Below are positions 15,901-23,712 of a stretch of DNA of 64,000 bases, piece after piece. Within the stretch, counting starts at the first letter, position 1. Each line of letters starts with the position of its first letter. The DNA is from Actinomadura terrae. GTDB taxonomy: Bacteria > Actinomycetota > Actinomycetes > Streptosporangiales > Streptosporangiaceae. The notes under the pieces were generated by a model. That model did not search any database and was not told the origin of the DNA. It was given only the letters and a program-made list of their open reading frames with translations. The stretch is taken from positions 310,001-374,000 of the forward strand of contig NZ_JAICDG010000001.1 of assembly GCF_022751215.1 (NCBI RefSeq), read 5' to 3'. A program made the translations under genes and the position numbers.

Positions 15901-18660
15901 CGGGGCCTCGATCCTGACCTCGGCGCCGATCGCCGACTCCGGGGCCTGCTCGCACGGGCTGGCGAAGAACGAGAACTCGGCGCCGATCTCCAGCGGACGG
16001 GTGAACCGGCCGCGGAACAGCGCGTCGTGCCGCACGGGCGCGCCCGCGACGAACGCGACCGCCGCGACCCGCAGCAGCCCGGTCAGCGACTCGTCGTCGG
16101 TGTCCAGCGCGACGGCGGGGACGTCGGCGATGTCCTGGGTCAGGCCGCTCAGCACCCGGCCGGGGCCGACCTCGATGAACAGGTCGGTCTCCTTCGCGGC
16201 GAGCTGGAGCGCCTGCGCGAACAGCACCGGGCGGGTGATCTGCTCCCGCAGCAGGTCGTTCACGTCGGTGCCGGGCGGCAGCGCCTCCCCGGTCACGGTC
16301 GACACGACCCTGCGCGCGACGCCGCTGAAACGTTCGCTCGTGAGCTTTCCGACGAACGCATCGGCGGCCGGAGCAACCAGCGGCGAGTGGAACGCGTGCG
16401 ACACCGCCAGTGCCGTCGAGCCGATCCCGGCCGCGGCGGCGCGCTCCCGCACCGCCTCGATAGCGGCCACCGGGCCCGCGACCACCGTCTGCGAGGGGCC
16501 GTTGAACCCCGCGATGACCACCCCGGAGCGGTCGAGCAGGCCCGCGACGATCTCGGGCGACGCGGCGATCCCCGCCATCGTCCCCGACGCGCTGTGCTCG
16601 GTCATCGTCTGCCCGCGCGTCGCCGCCACCTTCAGCAGCGTCGCCTCGTCCATGACCTCGGCCCAGTGCAGCGCGGAGATCTCGCCGAGGCTGTGGCCGA
16701 CGGCGACGCCCGCCTCCAGCCCGAGCAGCGCCATCGCCCGCAGTCCCGCCATCGAGCCGGTGACGATGCGGGGCTGCGCGAGCGCCGTCGCCGTCATGTC
16801 GCCGCTGCCGGGCAGCGCGGCCCGGTCGTAGACCTGCGCGACCTCGGGGAAGCGCCGCCGCAGCGCGCCGCCGCTGGTGCCGCGCCCCGAGCCCTGGCCG
16901 GGGAACAGGTAGCCGATCCGCGGCGCCTTGGCCGCGTGGCCGAGGAACGCGCGCCCGTCGGGCGTGAGGACGCTGGTCGTCCCCGCGTCCACGGCCTCGG
17001 CGAGCTGCCGCAGCCGCCGCTCGGCCTCGTCCGGCGACGACACCACGACGGCGGCCCGATAGGGCAGGCCCTGCAAGGAGCGCTGCGCGGTGGCCGCGAC
17101 GTCGGCGAGCTGCGCGTACGACAGCGCGGGCACCCAGTCGGCGAGTTCGGTGAGGCGGTCGCGGAGCTTCGGCCAGGACGCCGCGTCCAGCAGGATCAGC
17201 TCCGCGTCCTGCACGGACGAGGCGAGCGGCTCGGCGGCGGGGAACGCCGGGGTCCGGGGGCCGGTGCCCTCCAGGACGATGTGGGTGTTGATGCCGCCGA
17301 AGCCCATCGCGGTCACGCCGGCGCGGACCGCCGCGTCCTCGGGCCAGGACTCCGCCTTGCGCAGCGCCCGCAGCGCCGAGCCCTCCTCGGCGAGCACCGG
17401 GTGGGGGTCGAAGCAGCCGACGGTGGGCGGCAGCACCTGGTGGTGCAGCGCCATCACCGCCTTGATCAGCCCGGCCACGCCCGCCGCCGCCTTGGTGTGC
17501 CCGATCATGCCCTTGACCGTGCCGATCACGGCGGTCGGCGCCGCCGGGTCGGCCGCGGTCCGCGCCTGCGCCAGCGCGGTCAGCTCGGTCGCGTCGCCGA
17601 CCGCCGTGCCGGTGCCGTGCCCCTCGAACAGCGGGACGGTCTCGATCCCGAACCCGGCGCGCTCGTAGGCGCGCTCCAGCGCCAGCCGGTAGCCGCCGAC
17701 CTCGGGACGGGTGATGCCGCCCTTCCCGTCGGAGGAGATGCCCCAGCCGGCGACCCGCGCGTAGGGGCGGCGGCCCAGCGCGGCCGCGTCCTCCTCGCGC
17801 ATCAGCACGACCATGCCGCAGCCCTCGCCGGGCCAGAACCCGTTGGACCCCTGGTCGTAGACGCGCATCTCGCCGCGGGCGAGCGCGCCGGTCTTGGCGA
17901 ACCCGATGATCTCGAACGGGTCGATCGACAGGTCCACGCCGCCCGCGACCGCGACGTCCAGCTCGCCGTCGACCAGCGCGCGGCACGCCGTCGTCACCGA
18001 CAGCAGCGACGACGAGCACGCGCCGTCGACCGTGTACCCGCCGCCCTTGAAGTCGAAGAAGTTGCAGACCCGCCCGGCGATCGTGTTCGACAGCCCGCCC
18101 GCGAGCGTGTCCTCGTCGATCGCGGGGAACGGCGCCTTGTAGCTCTCCTCGACCCCGCGCAGGAACTCGGCGATCCGCTCGTCCGGCCAGCCCTGGCCCG
18201 AGAGCGCGTCCGCGAGCGTCCGCCGGACGTAGGGCCAGCGCAGCCGCATCGTGTTCGCCCGGGTGAACTCGCCGGTCAGCGTGTTGCCGACGACGACGCC
18301 GGTGCGCTCGCGCGGCAGCCCCTCGCCCTCGGGGAACCCGGCGTCGGCGAGCGCGCGGGTCGCGGTGTCGAGCGCGAGCCAGTGCGTCAGGTCCGTCGAC
18401 CGGTACGTGCTTCCGGCGATCTTGTAGCCGATCCGGTCGAACTCATAGCCCTCGATGACCGCGGCCATCCGGGCGTAGAACCGGTCGGGGGCGGCGGGGT
18501 CGGCGTCCCAGTAGTCCTCCAGCCGCATGCGCTCGTCCGGCAGCCGGCGGAACGCCCGCCGCCCGGCGACGGCGTTCTCCCACAGCTCCTCCGGCGAGGC
18601 GGCGTCGGGATAGCGGCACGCCATCCCGACGACCGCGATCCTCGTGCTCTTCTCGGTCAT
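12901..18660 (-). CDS. pksE: Enediyne polyketide synthase PKSE (KS-AT-ACP-KR-DH-PPTase)
   Basis: A 1919-residue iterative PKS with the enediyne-specific domain order. KS: Cys215 in VDGACSSS, His348 in HGTGT, His388 in GHTKAA. AT: Ser657 in GHSLGE, His758 in HAFH. ACP: the enediyne signature LLDSLHLSSISVGQ, with Ser965 as the probable phosphopantetheine site. KR: GGGKGI near 1198-1203 and Tyr1341. DH: His1471 in ADHLLDGNLLLP. C-terminal phosphopantetheinyl transferase: Asp1816/Glu1818 (ACDLEPV) and Glu1862/Lys1866 (MECLAKNG). The ATG overlaps the DUF1702 stop in ATGA. Product size (nine- or ten-membered core) is not decided by PKSE sequence alone. The protein appears complete with all catalytic residues. 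Confidence 0.97.
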   Translation of the reverse strand: MTEKSTRIAVVGMACRYPDAASPEELWENAVAGRRAFRRLPDERMRLEDYWDADPAAPDRFYARMAAVIEGYEFDRIGYKIAGSTYRSTDLTHWLALDTATRALADAGFPEGEGLPRERTGVVVGNTLTGEFTRANTMRLRWPYVRRTLADALSGQGWPDERIAEFLRGVEESYKAPFPAIDEDTLAGGLSNTIAGRVCNFFDFKGGGYTVDGACSSSLLSVTTACRALVDGELDVAVAGGVDLSIDPFEIIGFAKTGALARGEMRVYDQGSNGFWPGEGCGMVVLMREEDAAALGRRPYARVAGWGISSDGKGGITRPEVGGYRLALERAYERAGFGIETVPLFEGHGTGTAVGDATELTALAQARTAADPAAPTAVIGTVKGMIGHTKAAAGVAGLIKAVMALHHQVLPPTVGCFDPHPVLAEEGSALRALRKAESWPEDAAVRAGVTAMGFGGINTHIVLEGTGPRTPAFPAAEPLASSVQDAELILLDAASWPKLRDRLTELADWVPALSYAQLADVAATAQRSLQGLPYRAAVVVSSPDEAERRLRQLAEAVDAGTTSVLTPDGRAFLGHAAKAPRIGYLFPGQGSGRGTSGGALRRRFPEVAQVYDRAALPGSGDMTATALAQPRIVTGSMAGLRAMALLGLEAGVAVGHSLGEISALHWAEVMDEATLLKVAATRGQTMTEHSASGTMAGIAASPEIVAGLLDRSGVVIAGFNGPSQTVVAGPVAAIEAVRERAAAAGIGSTALAVSHAFHSPLVAPAADAFVGKLTSERFSGVARRVVSTVTGEALPPGTDVNDLLREQITRPVLFAQALQLAAKETDLFIEVGPGRVLSGLTQDIADVPAVALDTDDESLTGLLRVAAVAFVAGAPVRHDALFRGRFTRPLEIGAEFSFFASPCEQAPESAIGAEVRIEAPAAPETAVGDASSVELLRRLAAERAELPLEMVHEDSKLLDSLHLSSISVGQVLNQAAQALGLSVAQAPTNFANATIRELAEVLDALADGRGGQQAEPVVEGAASWARAYSVDLDEVPVAAAPRDEENGGWSLTGTGSQIARQVRDALEGGGVGSGTLVCLGADFTEASLGPVLDAVKAAATAPAGRRFVLVQHGDRGAAGMVRTLRQEAPQLRVTIAHVPDTPEAVGRVLDEVAATTAFSEARYDAAGTRRVPTLRVLPVEPAATREPLGPDDVILVTGGGKGITAECALTMALDSGARLAVLGRSDPERDDELAANLQRMEERGVAVRYARADVTDAEQVRRAVAETTAALGPVTAVLHGAGRNEPVSLAGLDTAEMERTFAPKIGGLRTVLDALDTGGLKLLVTFGSIIGRAGLRGEAHYATANEWLAAFTEEFADRHPDCRCLCMEWSVWSGVGMGERLSVVEELARDGITAIHPDEGVQIMRRLLADPAAPVTVVISGRTGTIDTVRYDEPELPLLRFVDRPLVRYHGVELVAETTLSAGTDPYLADHLLDGNLLLPAVLGMEAMAQVAAAVTGRTEAPIVEDARFPRPIVVPPEGSTTIRVAAVVTGDGTIEVVIRSAETGFAAEHFHARLRYGAAPAPDGPPEQVESGLPAVPLDPARSLYGDVLFQGARFHRLRRYHHLAARRVDADLAVAGEGGWFAAFLPQRLLLGDPGMRDALMHGNQVCVPHATLLPTGIDRIYPAGEALRGLEQVRYCATERSQDGDSYVYDVAVRDADGRVVERWEGLRLQAVRKHDGPGPWAPSLLGPFLERTAEELLGGSVAVAVEPHARPADVRERREWTAVTLGRALGRAVALRHRTDGRPEIDGGHAVSCSHGAGLTMGVAAAGPVACDLEPVVARSTTDWDALLGRHRVLCDLIVAETGEDPQVAATRVWVAMECLAKNGLPATAPLTLGAARRPGWAVLASGELRVATFVTRLHGAPEPVAFALLAEGRS

Positions 18661-19691
18661 CTCACACCCCCACGCGCCACCAGGCCGAGCGCGATGTCGC
18701 GGCGCCACCGCTCGAAGGCGGGCATCTCGCCGTCGCCCGCGTCGGCCGCGGCCTTCCTCGTGTCGTCGCAGATCTGGGCGGCCTCTTCCGGCGACACCCC
18801 GCACAGCACCCCGGTACCGACGGCGGTGTGCGCCACCGAGAGGCCGGCGAGCAGCCGCGCCTTCGCCGCGAACGCCGACCCTTGGGCGGCGTTGACGCGG
18901 TAGGGCCCGGCGCGCCGCGCGAACTCGCGCAGGTCCTGCTCGTCCGAGCCGCCCGCGTAGGTCGCCGCGAGGCCCGCGCCCGCCCACAGGTCGGCCTGGC
19001 GCGAGTCGGCGAACCCGTCGATCAGGTCGCACACGACCCGGACGTCGGTGCCGCCCACGAACCACAGCGCGCGCCCGATGCCCTGGTCGATCGCGTGCCG
19101 GGCGTACCGGTGCGGGTCGTCGGCGGGCCAGGGGAACCGCGGCTCCTCGTGGTGCTGGTGGACGTACCGGTCCGTCTTGAAGTACGCCTGGTGGAAGCCG
19201 TACCCGTCGAGCGCCAGCCAGCGCAGCAGCGGGTCCGGCAGCGAGATCTTCGACCAGCGGAACCGGGGCACGCGGGCCATCGCCCAGCCGGCGCCGATGT
19301 AGGCCATGTAGATGTGGGCGTTGCCGCGTCCCGCGAGGAGCGCCGCGAGCCGCCGGCTGCCGCCGCCGGGCAGCGCGTCCAGGACGGTCAGGCCCATCGC
19401 GGCGCCCTCGTAGGCGAACCCGCGGAACCGTACCGGTATCTCCTCCAGGCGCTCCTCGGCCTCGGCGACGGTGCGCGCCTCGACCGCGTGGCCGTATCCC
19501 GTGAGGAAGGTCGCCCCGACGTTCTCCAGCAGATCCCGGGACTCCGCGTCTTTCTCATGGAATCCGCGGGTGCGCAGCTTGGTCGCCGAGACGTTCGGGG
19601 TGAGAACGCGACGTCTGAGCGAACGCAGGTTACCCGCCAATTTGTCCTCCCGGTCCACCGAGTGTGGTGCGTGAGCGCAATTAAGGGTCAT
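18657..19691 (-). CDS. DUF1702 protein, enediyne core accessory gene (unbL/E4 type)
   Basis: A 344-residue soluble protein. The stretches RRRVLTPNVSATKLRTRGF, AYEGAAMGLTVLDAL and GWAMARVPRF, then ALDGYGFHQAYFKT and GIGRALWFVGG, are those of DUF1702 proteins found next to PKSE in essentially all enediyne loci. Its biochemical role in maturing the polyene is not established. It opens the core operon and overlaps PKSE by ATGA. The first 24 residues precede the usual family start and the ribosome site is weak, so the real start may be slightly downstream. Confidence 0.92.
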   Translation of the reverse strand: MTLNCAHAPHSVDREDKLAGNLRSLRRRVLTPNVSATKLRTRGFHEKDAESRDLLENVGATFLTGYGHAVEARTVAEAEERLEEIPVRFRGFAYEGAAMGLTVLDALPGGGSRRLAALLAGRGNAHIYMAYIGAGWAMARVPRFRWSKISLPDPLLRWLALDGYGFHQAYFKTDRYVHQHHEEPRFPWPADDPHRYARHAIDQGIGRALWFVGGTDVRVVCDLIDGFADSRQADLWAGAGLAATYAGGSDEQDLREFARRAGPYRVNAAQGSAFAAKARLLAGLSVAHTAVGTGVLCGVSPEEAAQICDDTRKAAADAGDGEMPAFERWRRDIALGLVARGGVR

Positions 19692-19786
19692 CGTTTCCGG
19701 CGGGCGGGGGCGGCGCCAACTTCCAGCGTGCTACCGGGGGTGCCCGGTCATTTCCGCGGCCCGCGCGGGACGTTCGGAGAAAGGCG

Positions 19787-19824
19787 CCGGCGGCCGGTGG
19801 CGAACGTTCGCCACCGGCCGCCGG
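19787..19824. terminator. 38-bp perfect palindrome, probable terminator of the 45-codon gene
   Basis: Arms CCGGCGGCCGGTGGCGAAC (19787-19805) and its exact complement (19806-19824) meet without a spacer. It lies 12 bp beyond the stop of the small minus-strand gene, and the minus strand continues with TTTCT. A very stable hairpin, best read as a terminator that separates the small gene from the core operon. Confidence 0.6.
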
Positions 19825-19836
19825 AAACGCACCGGG

Positions 19837-19974
19837 TCAGTGCCCGCGCGCCTGCCGCCGGCGCGCCTGGAAGGCCGCCATCAGACCACCGAGCACGAGC
19901 AGGGTCAGCACCGCGCGGCGGCGCCGCTTGGTGGTCTTCGTGGTGGACGAGGCGTCGGAGAGCGCAGCGCTCAT
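19837..19974 (-). CDS. Small membrane-associated protein (45 aa), unknown function
   Basis: A 45-codon gene, ATG to TGA, with GAGAAGGGA upstream at proper distance and a strong hairpin just after its stop. The protein is MSAALSDASSTT, a basic stretch KTTKRRRR (13-20), a hydrophobic segment AVLTLLVLGGLMAAF (21-35) and a second basic tail QARRRQARGH. The short segment could insert as one membrane helix or lie on the membrane; both flanks are positive. It lies between the enediyne core operon and the alpha/beta hydrolase, reading the same way. Not recognised as any family. Own ribosome site and terminator argue that it is real. Confidence 0.6.
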   Translation of the reverse strand: MSAALSDASSTTKTTKRRRRAVLTLLVLGGLMAAFQARRRQARGH

Positions 19975-20085
19975 GGCGATCGGTCCCTTCTCGCACTTTA
20001 GTGACAATCTGCGACGAGCCTAATCAGCGGAGCGCCGATACAGGCCACTCTCAATGTGCGGGGCAGATAAGGAGAAGGGTGTTAT

Positions 20086-20931
20086 CTATTCGTCGCCGAG
20101 CACGGCGGTGGCGAGCTGGGCGGCGAACGCGTGCGGCTGCGTCACGTAGCCGAGGTGGCCGCCGGGGAAGTCCACGACCTCGAGGCCGAGCCGCTCGGCC
20201 AGCTCGACGTTGGGACGGTAGTTGACGTCCTCGCGGGAGGCGGTGCCCCCGGCCAGGACGAGGCGGTCCGCCACCGGGCGCAGCGCCTCCACGTCCAGCG
20301 TGTAGTTGGGGTAGGTGCGCAGCTCGTGCTCGAACCAGAAGATCTGGTTGACCTTGAGCCGGTCCAGCATCTCCCTGAGCTTGTCGGGCGGCAGTTCCGA
20401 GCCCTTCGGCGGGCGGGTGTCGCCGAGCCCCATCCGGTCCTTGAAGAGGCCCTTCGCCTCGTCGACACCCTGCTTCCGGTAGATGTCGTATAGCTCGTCG
20501 TAGAAGTCGGCCAGCTCGTCCGCGTCGGGGAGGAGGCTGGTCAGCGGCGGCTCGTGCGAGACGAGCGTCCGCACCCGGTCGGGGTACCGCGCGAGCAGCA
20601 CGAGCCCGGCGATGGCGCCCGAGCAGGTGCCGAGCACGTGCGCGGGCCCGCCGACGAGGTGGTCGATGAGGGCGCGGGCGTCCTCGGCGTCCACCTCGAC
20701 CCGCCGGTCGTCGGGCACGATCTCGTGCTGCGGGCTGCGGGAGAAGCCGCGCCGGTCGTAGGTGATGACCGTGCAGCGCTCGGCGAGAAGGTCGGCCATG
20801 GGCCCGAACGGGGCCGCGTCGCCGTTCCCCGTCGAGATCACCAAAAGGGCCGGCCCGGTGCCCCTGACTTCGTAGTAAAGATGGGCGCCGTCGACGCCCA
20901 GCGTGCCGCTGGTAGGAGTGTGCGTGCGCAC
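20086..20931 (-). CDS. Alpha/beta-fold hydrolase
   Basis: A 281-residue hydrolase. It has the oxyanion-side stretch VISTGNGDAAPFGPM, the nucleophile elbow LGTCSGAIAG (Ser in place of the epoxide hydrolase Asp), and a C-terminal FPGGHLGY carrying the His. The GTG start follows AGGAAGGGCGG. It is divergent from the cysteine desulfurase gene with about 200 bp between them. The Ser nucleophile rules it out as the enediyne epoxide hydrolase of the SgcF type. An esterase, thioesterase or lyase role in tailoring is possible; the substrate is unknown. Confidence 0.8.
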   Translation of the reverse strand: MRTHTPTSGTLGVDGAHLYYEVRGTGPALLVISTGNGDAAPFGPMADLLAERCTVITYDRRGFSRSPQHEIVPDDRRVEVDAEDARALIDHLVGGPAHVLGTCSGAIAGLVLLARYPDRVRTLVSHEPPLTSLLPDADELADFYDELYDIYRKQGVDEAKGLFKDRMGLGDTRPPKGSELPPDKLREMLDRLKVNQIFWFEHELRTYPNYTLDVEALRPVADRLVLAGGTASREDVNYRPNVELAERLGLEVVDFPGGHLGYVTQPHAFAAQLATAVLGDE

Positions 20932-21134
20932 GTAAGCCCGCCCTTCCTGAGGGATTCAGTCGCAGGGTAAAGGCGGGCGGTGCCGTTCCGGCATCTTCGG
21001 AAGTGCCGCGTCGGGCCGGTTTTCTGGCGTGTTTTCGAGCAGGGCATTCGCGGAGATGCCGCGCGTCCGGCGCCATGGAAACGTTCGATCACGGGCGCCA
21101 CACCGTGGCCCCTCTCTTTCATTGCGAGGATTTC

Positions 21135-22400
21135 GTGGCACGAGCGACCGGTTTCGACGTGGAGCGGCTGCGCGCCGACTTCCCGATCCTGCGGCGGCGC
21201 GTCAACGGGCGCCGCCTCGTCTACCTGGACTCGGCGAACACCTCACAGACACCCGTGCCCGTCCTGGAGGCGATGCGGCGGCACCACGAGCGGCACACCT
21301 CGAACGTGGGCCGGTCGGTGCACACGCTCGCCCTGGAGGCGACCGGTGCCTACGAGGGCGCCCGCGCGAAGGTGGCCGCGTTCGTCGGCGCCGCCGCGCC
21401 GGGCGAGGTGGTGTTCACCAAGAACTCCACCGAGGCGATCAACCTGGTCGCGCACGCGTTCGCGACCCGTCCCGTCGCGGGATACGACGACCCGCGCTTC
21501 CGGCTCGGGCCGGGCGACGAGATCCTGGTCACGGAGATGGAGCACCACTCCAACCTGATCCCGTGGCAGCTGCTCTGCGAGCGGACGGGCGCGGAGCTGC
21601 GCTGGCTGCCGCTCACCGAGGACGGCCTCCTCGACCTGGGCGACCTCGACCGGTACCTCAACGAGCGCACCAGACTGGTGTCGTTCGTCCACGTGTCGAA
21701 CATCCTCGGCACGGTCAACCCGGTCGAGCCGATCCTGGCGCGGGCCCGCGAGGTCGGCGCGCTGGTGATGCTGGACGCGTCGCAGTCCGTCCCGCACATG
21801 CCGGTGGACGCGGCGGCGCTCGGCGTCGACTTCCTCGCGTTCACCGGCCACAAGATGTGCGGACCGACCGGGATCGGGGCGCTGTGGGCGCGGCGGGAGC
21901 TGCTGGAGGCGATGCCGCCGTTCCTCGGCGGCGGCTCGATGATCGACGTGGTGGCGATGACCGGGGCGACCTACGCGCCGCCGCCCGCGCGCTTCGAGGC
22001 CGGGACGCCGCCGATCGTGCAGGCCGTGGGCCTCGGCACCGCCGTGGACTACCTGTCCGCCGTCGGCATGGACACCGTCCGCGCGCACGGCCGGGCCCTC
22101 ACCGCCTACGCGCTGGAGGCGCTGTCGGCGATCCCCGGCGTGCGCGTGTTCGGCCCGTCCGACCCCGCGCTGCGCGGCGCGCTCGTGGCGTTCGCGCTCG
22201 ACGGCGTGAAGCCCGACGACGTCGGCGAGGTGCTGGACGGCGAGGGCGTCCAGGTGCGGGTGGGCCGGCACTGCTGCGCCCCCGCCTGCTCCCGCTACGG
22301 CGTGCCCTCGATGGCCCGTGCCTCGTTCCACCTCTACACGACCACCGCCGAGGTGGACGCGCTCGCCGCCGCCGTGGACAAGGCGCGCGGCACCAGATGA
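21135..22400 (+). CDS. SufS-like cysteine desulfurase (class V PLP enzyme)
   Basis: A 421-residue class V aminotransferase-fold protein. PLP lysine is Lys240 in FTGHKMCGPTGIGALW. The catalytic cysteine loop RVGRHCCAPACSRYG aligns Cys380 with the desulfurase cysteine of SufS, and a second Cys follows at once. The close RASFHLYTT is typical. It converts cysteine to alanine and holds the sulfur as persulfide. A GTG start is chosen because GCGAGG sits 6 nt upstream and the protein then begins like SufS (FDVERLRADFPIL); an ATG at 21075 is the alternative. No sufBCD or sufU genes flank it, so it is not part of an Fe-S operon. With the sulfur carrier at 8346 it suggests sulfur donation in the pathway. 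Confidence 0.88.
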   Translation: MARATGFDVERLRADFPILRRRVNGRRLVYLDSANTSQTPVPVLEAMRRHHERHTSNVGRSVHTLALEATGAYEGARAKVAAFVGAAAPGEVVFTKNSTEAINLVAHAFATRPVAGYDDPRFRLGPGDEILVTEMEHHSNLIPWQLLCERTGAELRWLPLTEDGLLDLGDLDRYLNERTRLVSFVHVSNILGTVNPVEPILARAREVGALVMLDASQSVPHMPVDAAALGVDFLAFTGHKMCGPTGIGALWARRELLEAMPPFLGGGSMIDVVAMTGATYAPPPARFEAGTPPIVQAVGLGTAVDYLSAVGMDTVRAHGRALTAYALEALSAIPGVRVFGPSDPALRGALVAFALDGVKPDDVGEVLDGEGVQVRVGRHCCAPACSRYGVPSMARASFHLYTTTAEVDALAAAVDKARGTR

Positions 22401-22403
22401 GCC

Positions 22404-22450
22404 GACGGGTACCCGGTTCTCTCGGCCCCGGGTACCCGTCCTTTTCTCTT
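22404..22450. terminator. Rho-independent terminator
   Basis: GACGGGTACCCGG (22404-22416) pairs perfectly with CCGGGTACCCGTC (22428-22440), followed by CTTTTCTCTT. It lies 3 bp after the desulfurase stop and between convergent genes. Confidence 0.9.
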
Positions 22451-22469
22451 CTCGCCTAGTCGCTCGTGC

Positions 22470-23690
22470 TCAATCGACGGTGACCGTCGGGACGTACCGG
22501 ATCCAGCGTCCGCCCGCGTGCCGGAACCCCTGCTCCTTCGCCATGATCTCCTCGGCGTGGTTCCAGGCGAACAGCAGCGCGTAGTCGGGGTAGGGGTCGC
22601 TGAACGCGTCCGGCGGCCGCACCGGCAGATGCGAGCCGGGCACGAGCCGGCCCTGCTTGTCCGGCGTCGAGTCGCACACGAACGGGACGAGGTCGGTGCC
22701 GATCCCGCAGAAGTTCGTGATCGTCGTGGCCTTGCCGGGCGCGCCGTACCCGACGACCCGCTTGCCGTCCGCGCGCAGGTCCCGCAGCAGCGCCAGCAGG
22801 TCGTCGCGCACCTGCCGGACGTTGTCGCCGAACCGCCGCAGCGTGTCCGGCGAGGACAGCCCGCGCTCGCGCTCCTCGGCGAGGAACCGCCGCACGGACG
22901 CGCCGACCCGCCGCTCGCCGGCCCGCGCCACCGTGTACCGGATCTCCCCGCCGTGCAGCGGGATCGGCTCGGCCTCGACCAGCTCGAACCCGAACCGCTC
23001 CGCCATCGCCGCGACCGAGGTCACGCTGAAGTAGAAGACGTGCTCGTCGTAGATCTGGTCGAACGCGCCCTGCTCCAGCACGGTCGAGAGGTAGGGCTCC
23101 TCGAACACGAAGATCCCGCCCGGCGCCAGCAGCGCGCCGACGCCCCGGAACACCGAGCCGATGTGCGCGATGTGGCAGATCGTGTTGGCGCCGAACACGA
23201 CCTGGGCGGGGCCGTGCTCGGCGCGGACCGCCGCCGCCGTCTCCTCGTCGAAGAACGCGTTCAGGACGCTGACGCCCTTCGCGCGCGCCTCGTCCGCGAC
23301 GTTCGTCGACGGCTCGACGCCGAGGTGCCGGACGCCCGCGTCCGCCACGGTCGAGAGCATCACGCCGTCGTTGCAGCCGATCTCGACGATGAACGCGCCG
23401 GGTCCGGTCAGCTCGTCGCGCAGGAAGCGGCGCGCGTCGTCCTCGAAGTGCCGCCGGTGCCCCTTCGATCCGGACGCCCGGTACCGGTACCCCTCGTGGT
23501 ACCGGACGGTCTGCGGCACCTCCTCCAGCAACTGCACCATCGAGCACCGCCCGCACGCGCCCGCCGCGAGCCGGAACAGGAACTCGCCGTCGACCTGCTC
23601 GGGCAGCGGGAAGGCGTTGGCGGACGGCTGCCGTCCGAGATCGATGAACTCCTCGACCACGCCGCCGCACACTCTGCATTCGCCGTTCAT
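22470..23690 (-). CDS. NDP-sugar C-methyltransferase (TylC3/EvaC family)
   Basis: A 406-residue three-domain methyltransferase. The N-terminal zinc-binding domain has Cys5, Cys8, Cys46 and Cys49 (CRVC and CGRC). The SAM domain has VEIGCNDGVML. The C-terminal domain has VGYGAPGKATTITNF and CDSTPDKQGRLVPGSHLPV, characteristic of sugar C-methyltransferases that act on 4-keto NDP-sugars. The ATG has GGAGG 8 nt upstream, 22 nt after the alcohol dehydrogenase stop. It predicts a branched C-methyl sugar in the product. Maduropeptin's madurosamine is a known enediyne sugar with such a 3-C-methyl group (established knowledge); identity of the product here is not shown. Confidence 0.9.
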   Translation of the reverse strand: MNGECRVCGGVVEEFIDLGRQPSANAFPLPEQVDGEFLFRLAAGACGRCSMVQLLEEVPQTVRYHEGYRYRASGSKGHRRHFEDDARRFLRDELTGPGAFIVEIGCNDGVMLSTVADAGVRHLGVEPSTNVADEARAKGVSVLNAFFDEETAAAVRAEHGPAQVVFGANTICHIAHIGSVFRGVGALLAPGGIFVFEEPYLSTVLEQGAFDQIYDEHVFYFSVTSVAAMAERFGFELVEAEPIPLHGGEIRYTVARAGERRVGASVRRFLAEERERGLSSPDTLRRFGDNVRQVRDDLLALLRDLRADGKRVVGYGAPGKATTITNFCGIGTDLVPFVCDSTPDKQGRLVPGSHLPVRPPDAFSDPYPDYALLFAWNHAEEIMAKEQGFRHAGGRWIRYVPTVTVD

Positions 23691-23712
23691 GATCCGGGCC
23701 TCCAGCGCGGGG

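Noticed and set aside
15250..18903. Long plus-strand open frame opposite PKSE
   Set aside because: Arg/Gly/Ala/Pro-rich translation without family motifs; a shadow of the PKSE frame.
20086..20931. Enediyne epoxide hydrolase
   Set aside because: The nucleophile elbow has Ser (TCSGA) instead of Asp and the protein is much shorter than SgcF-type enzymes.
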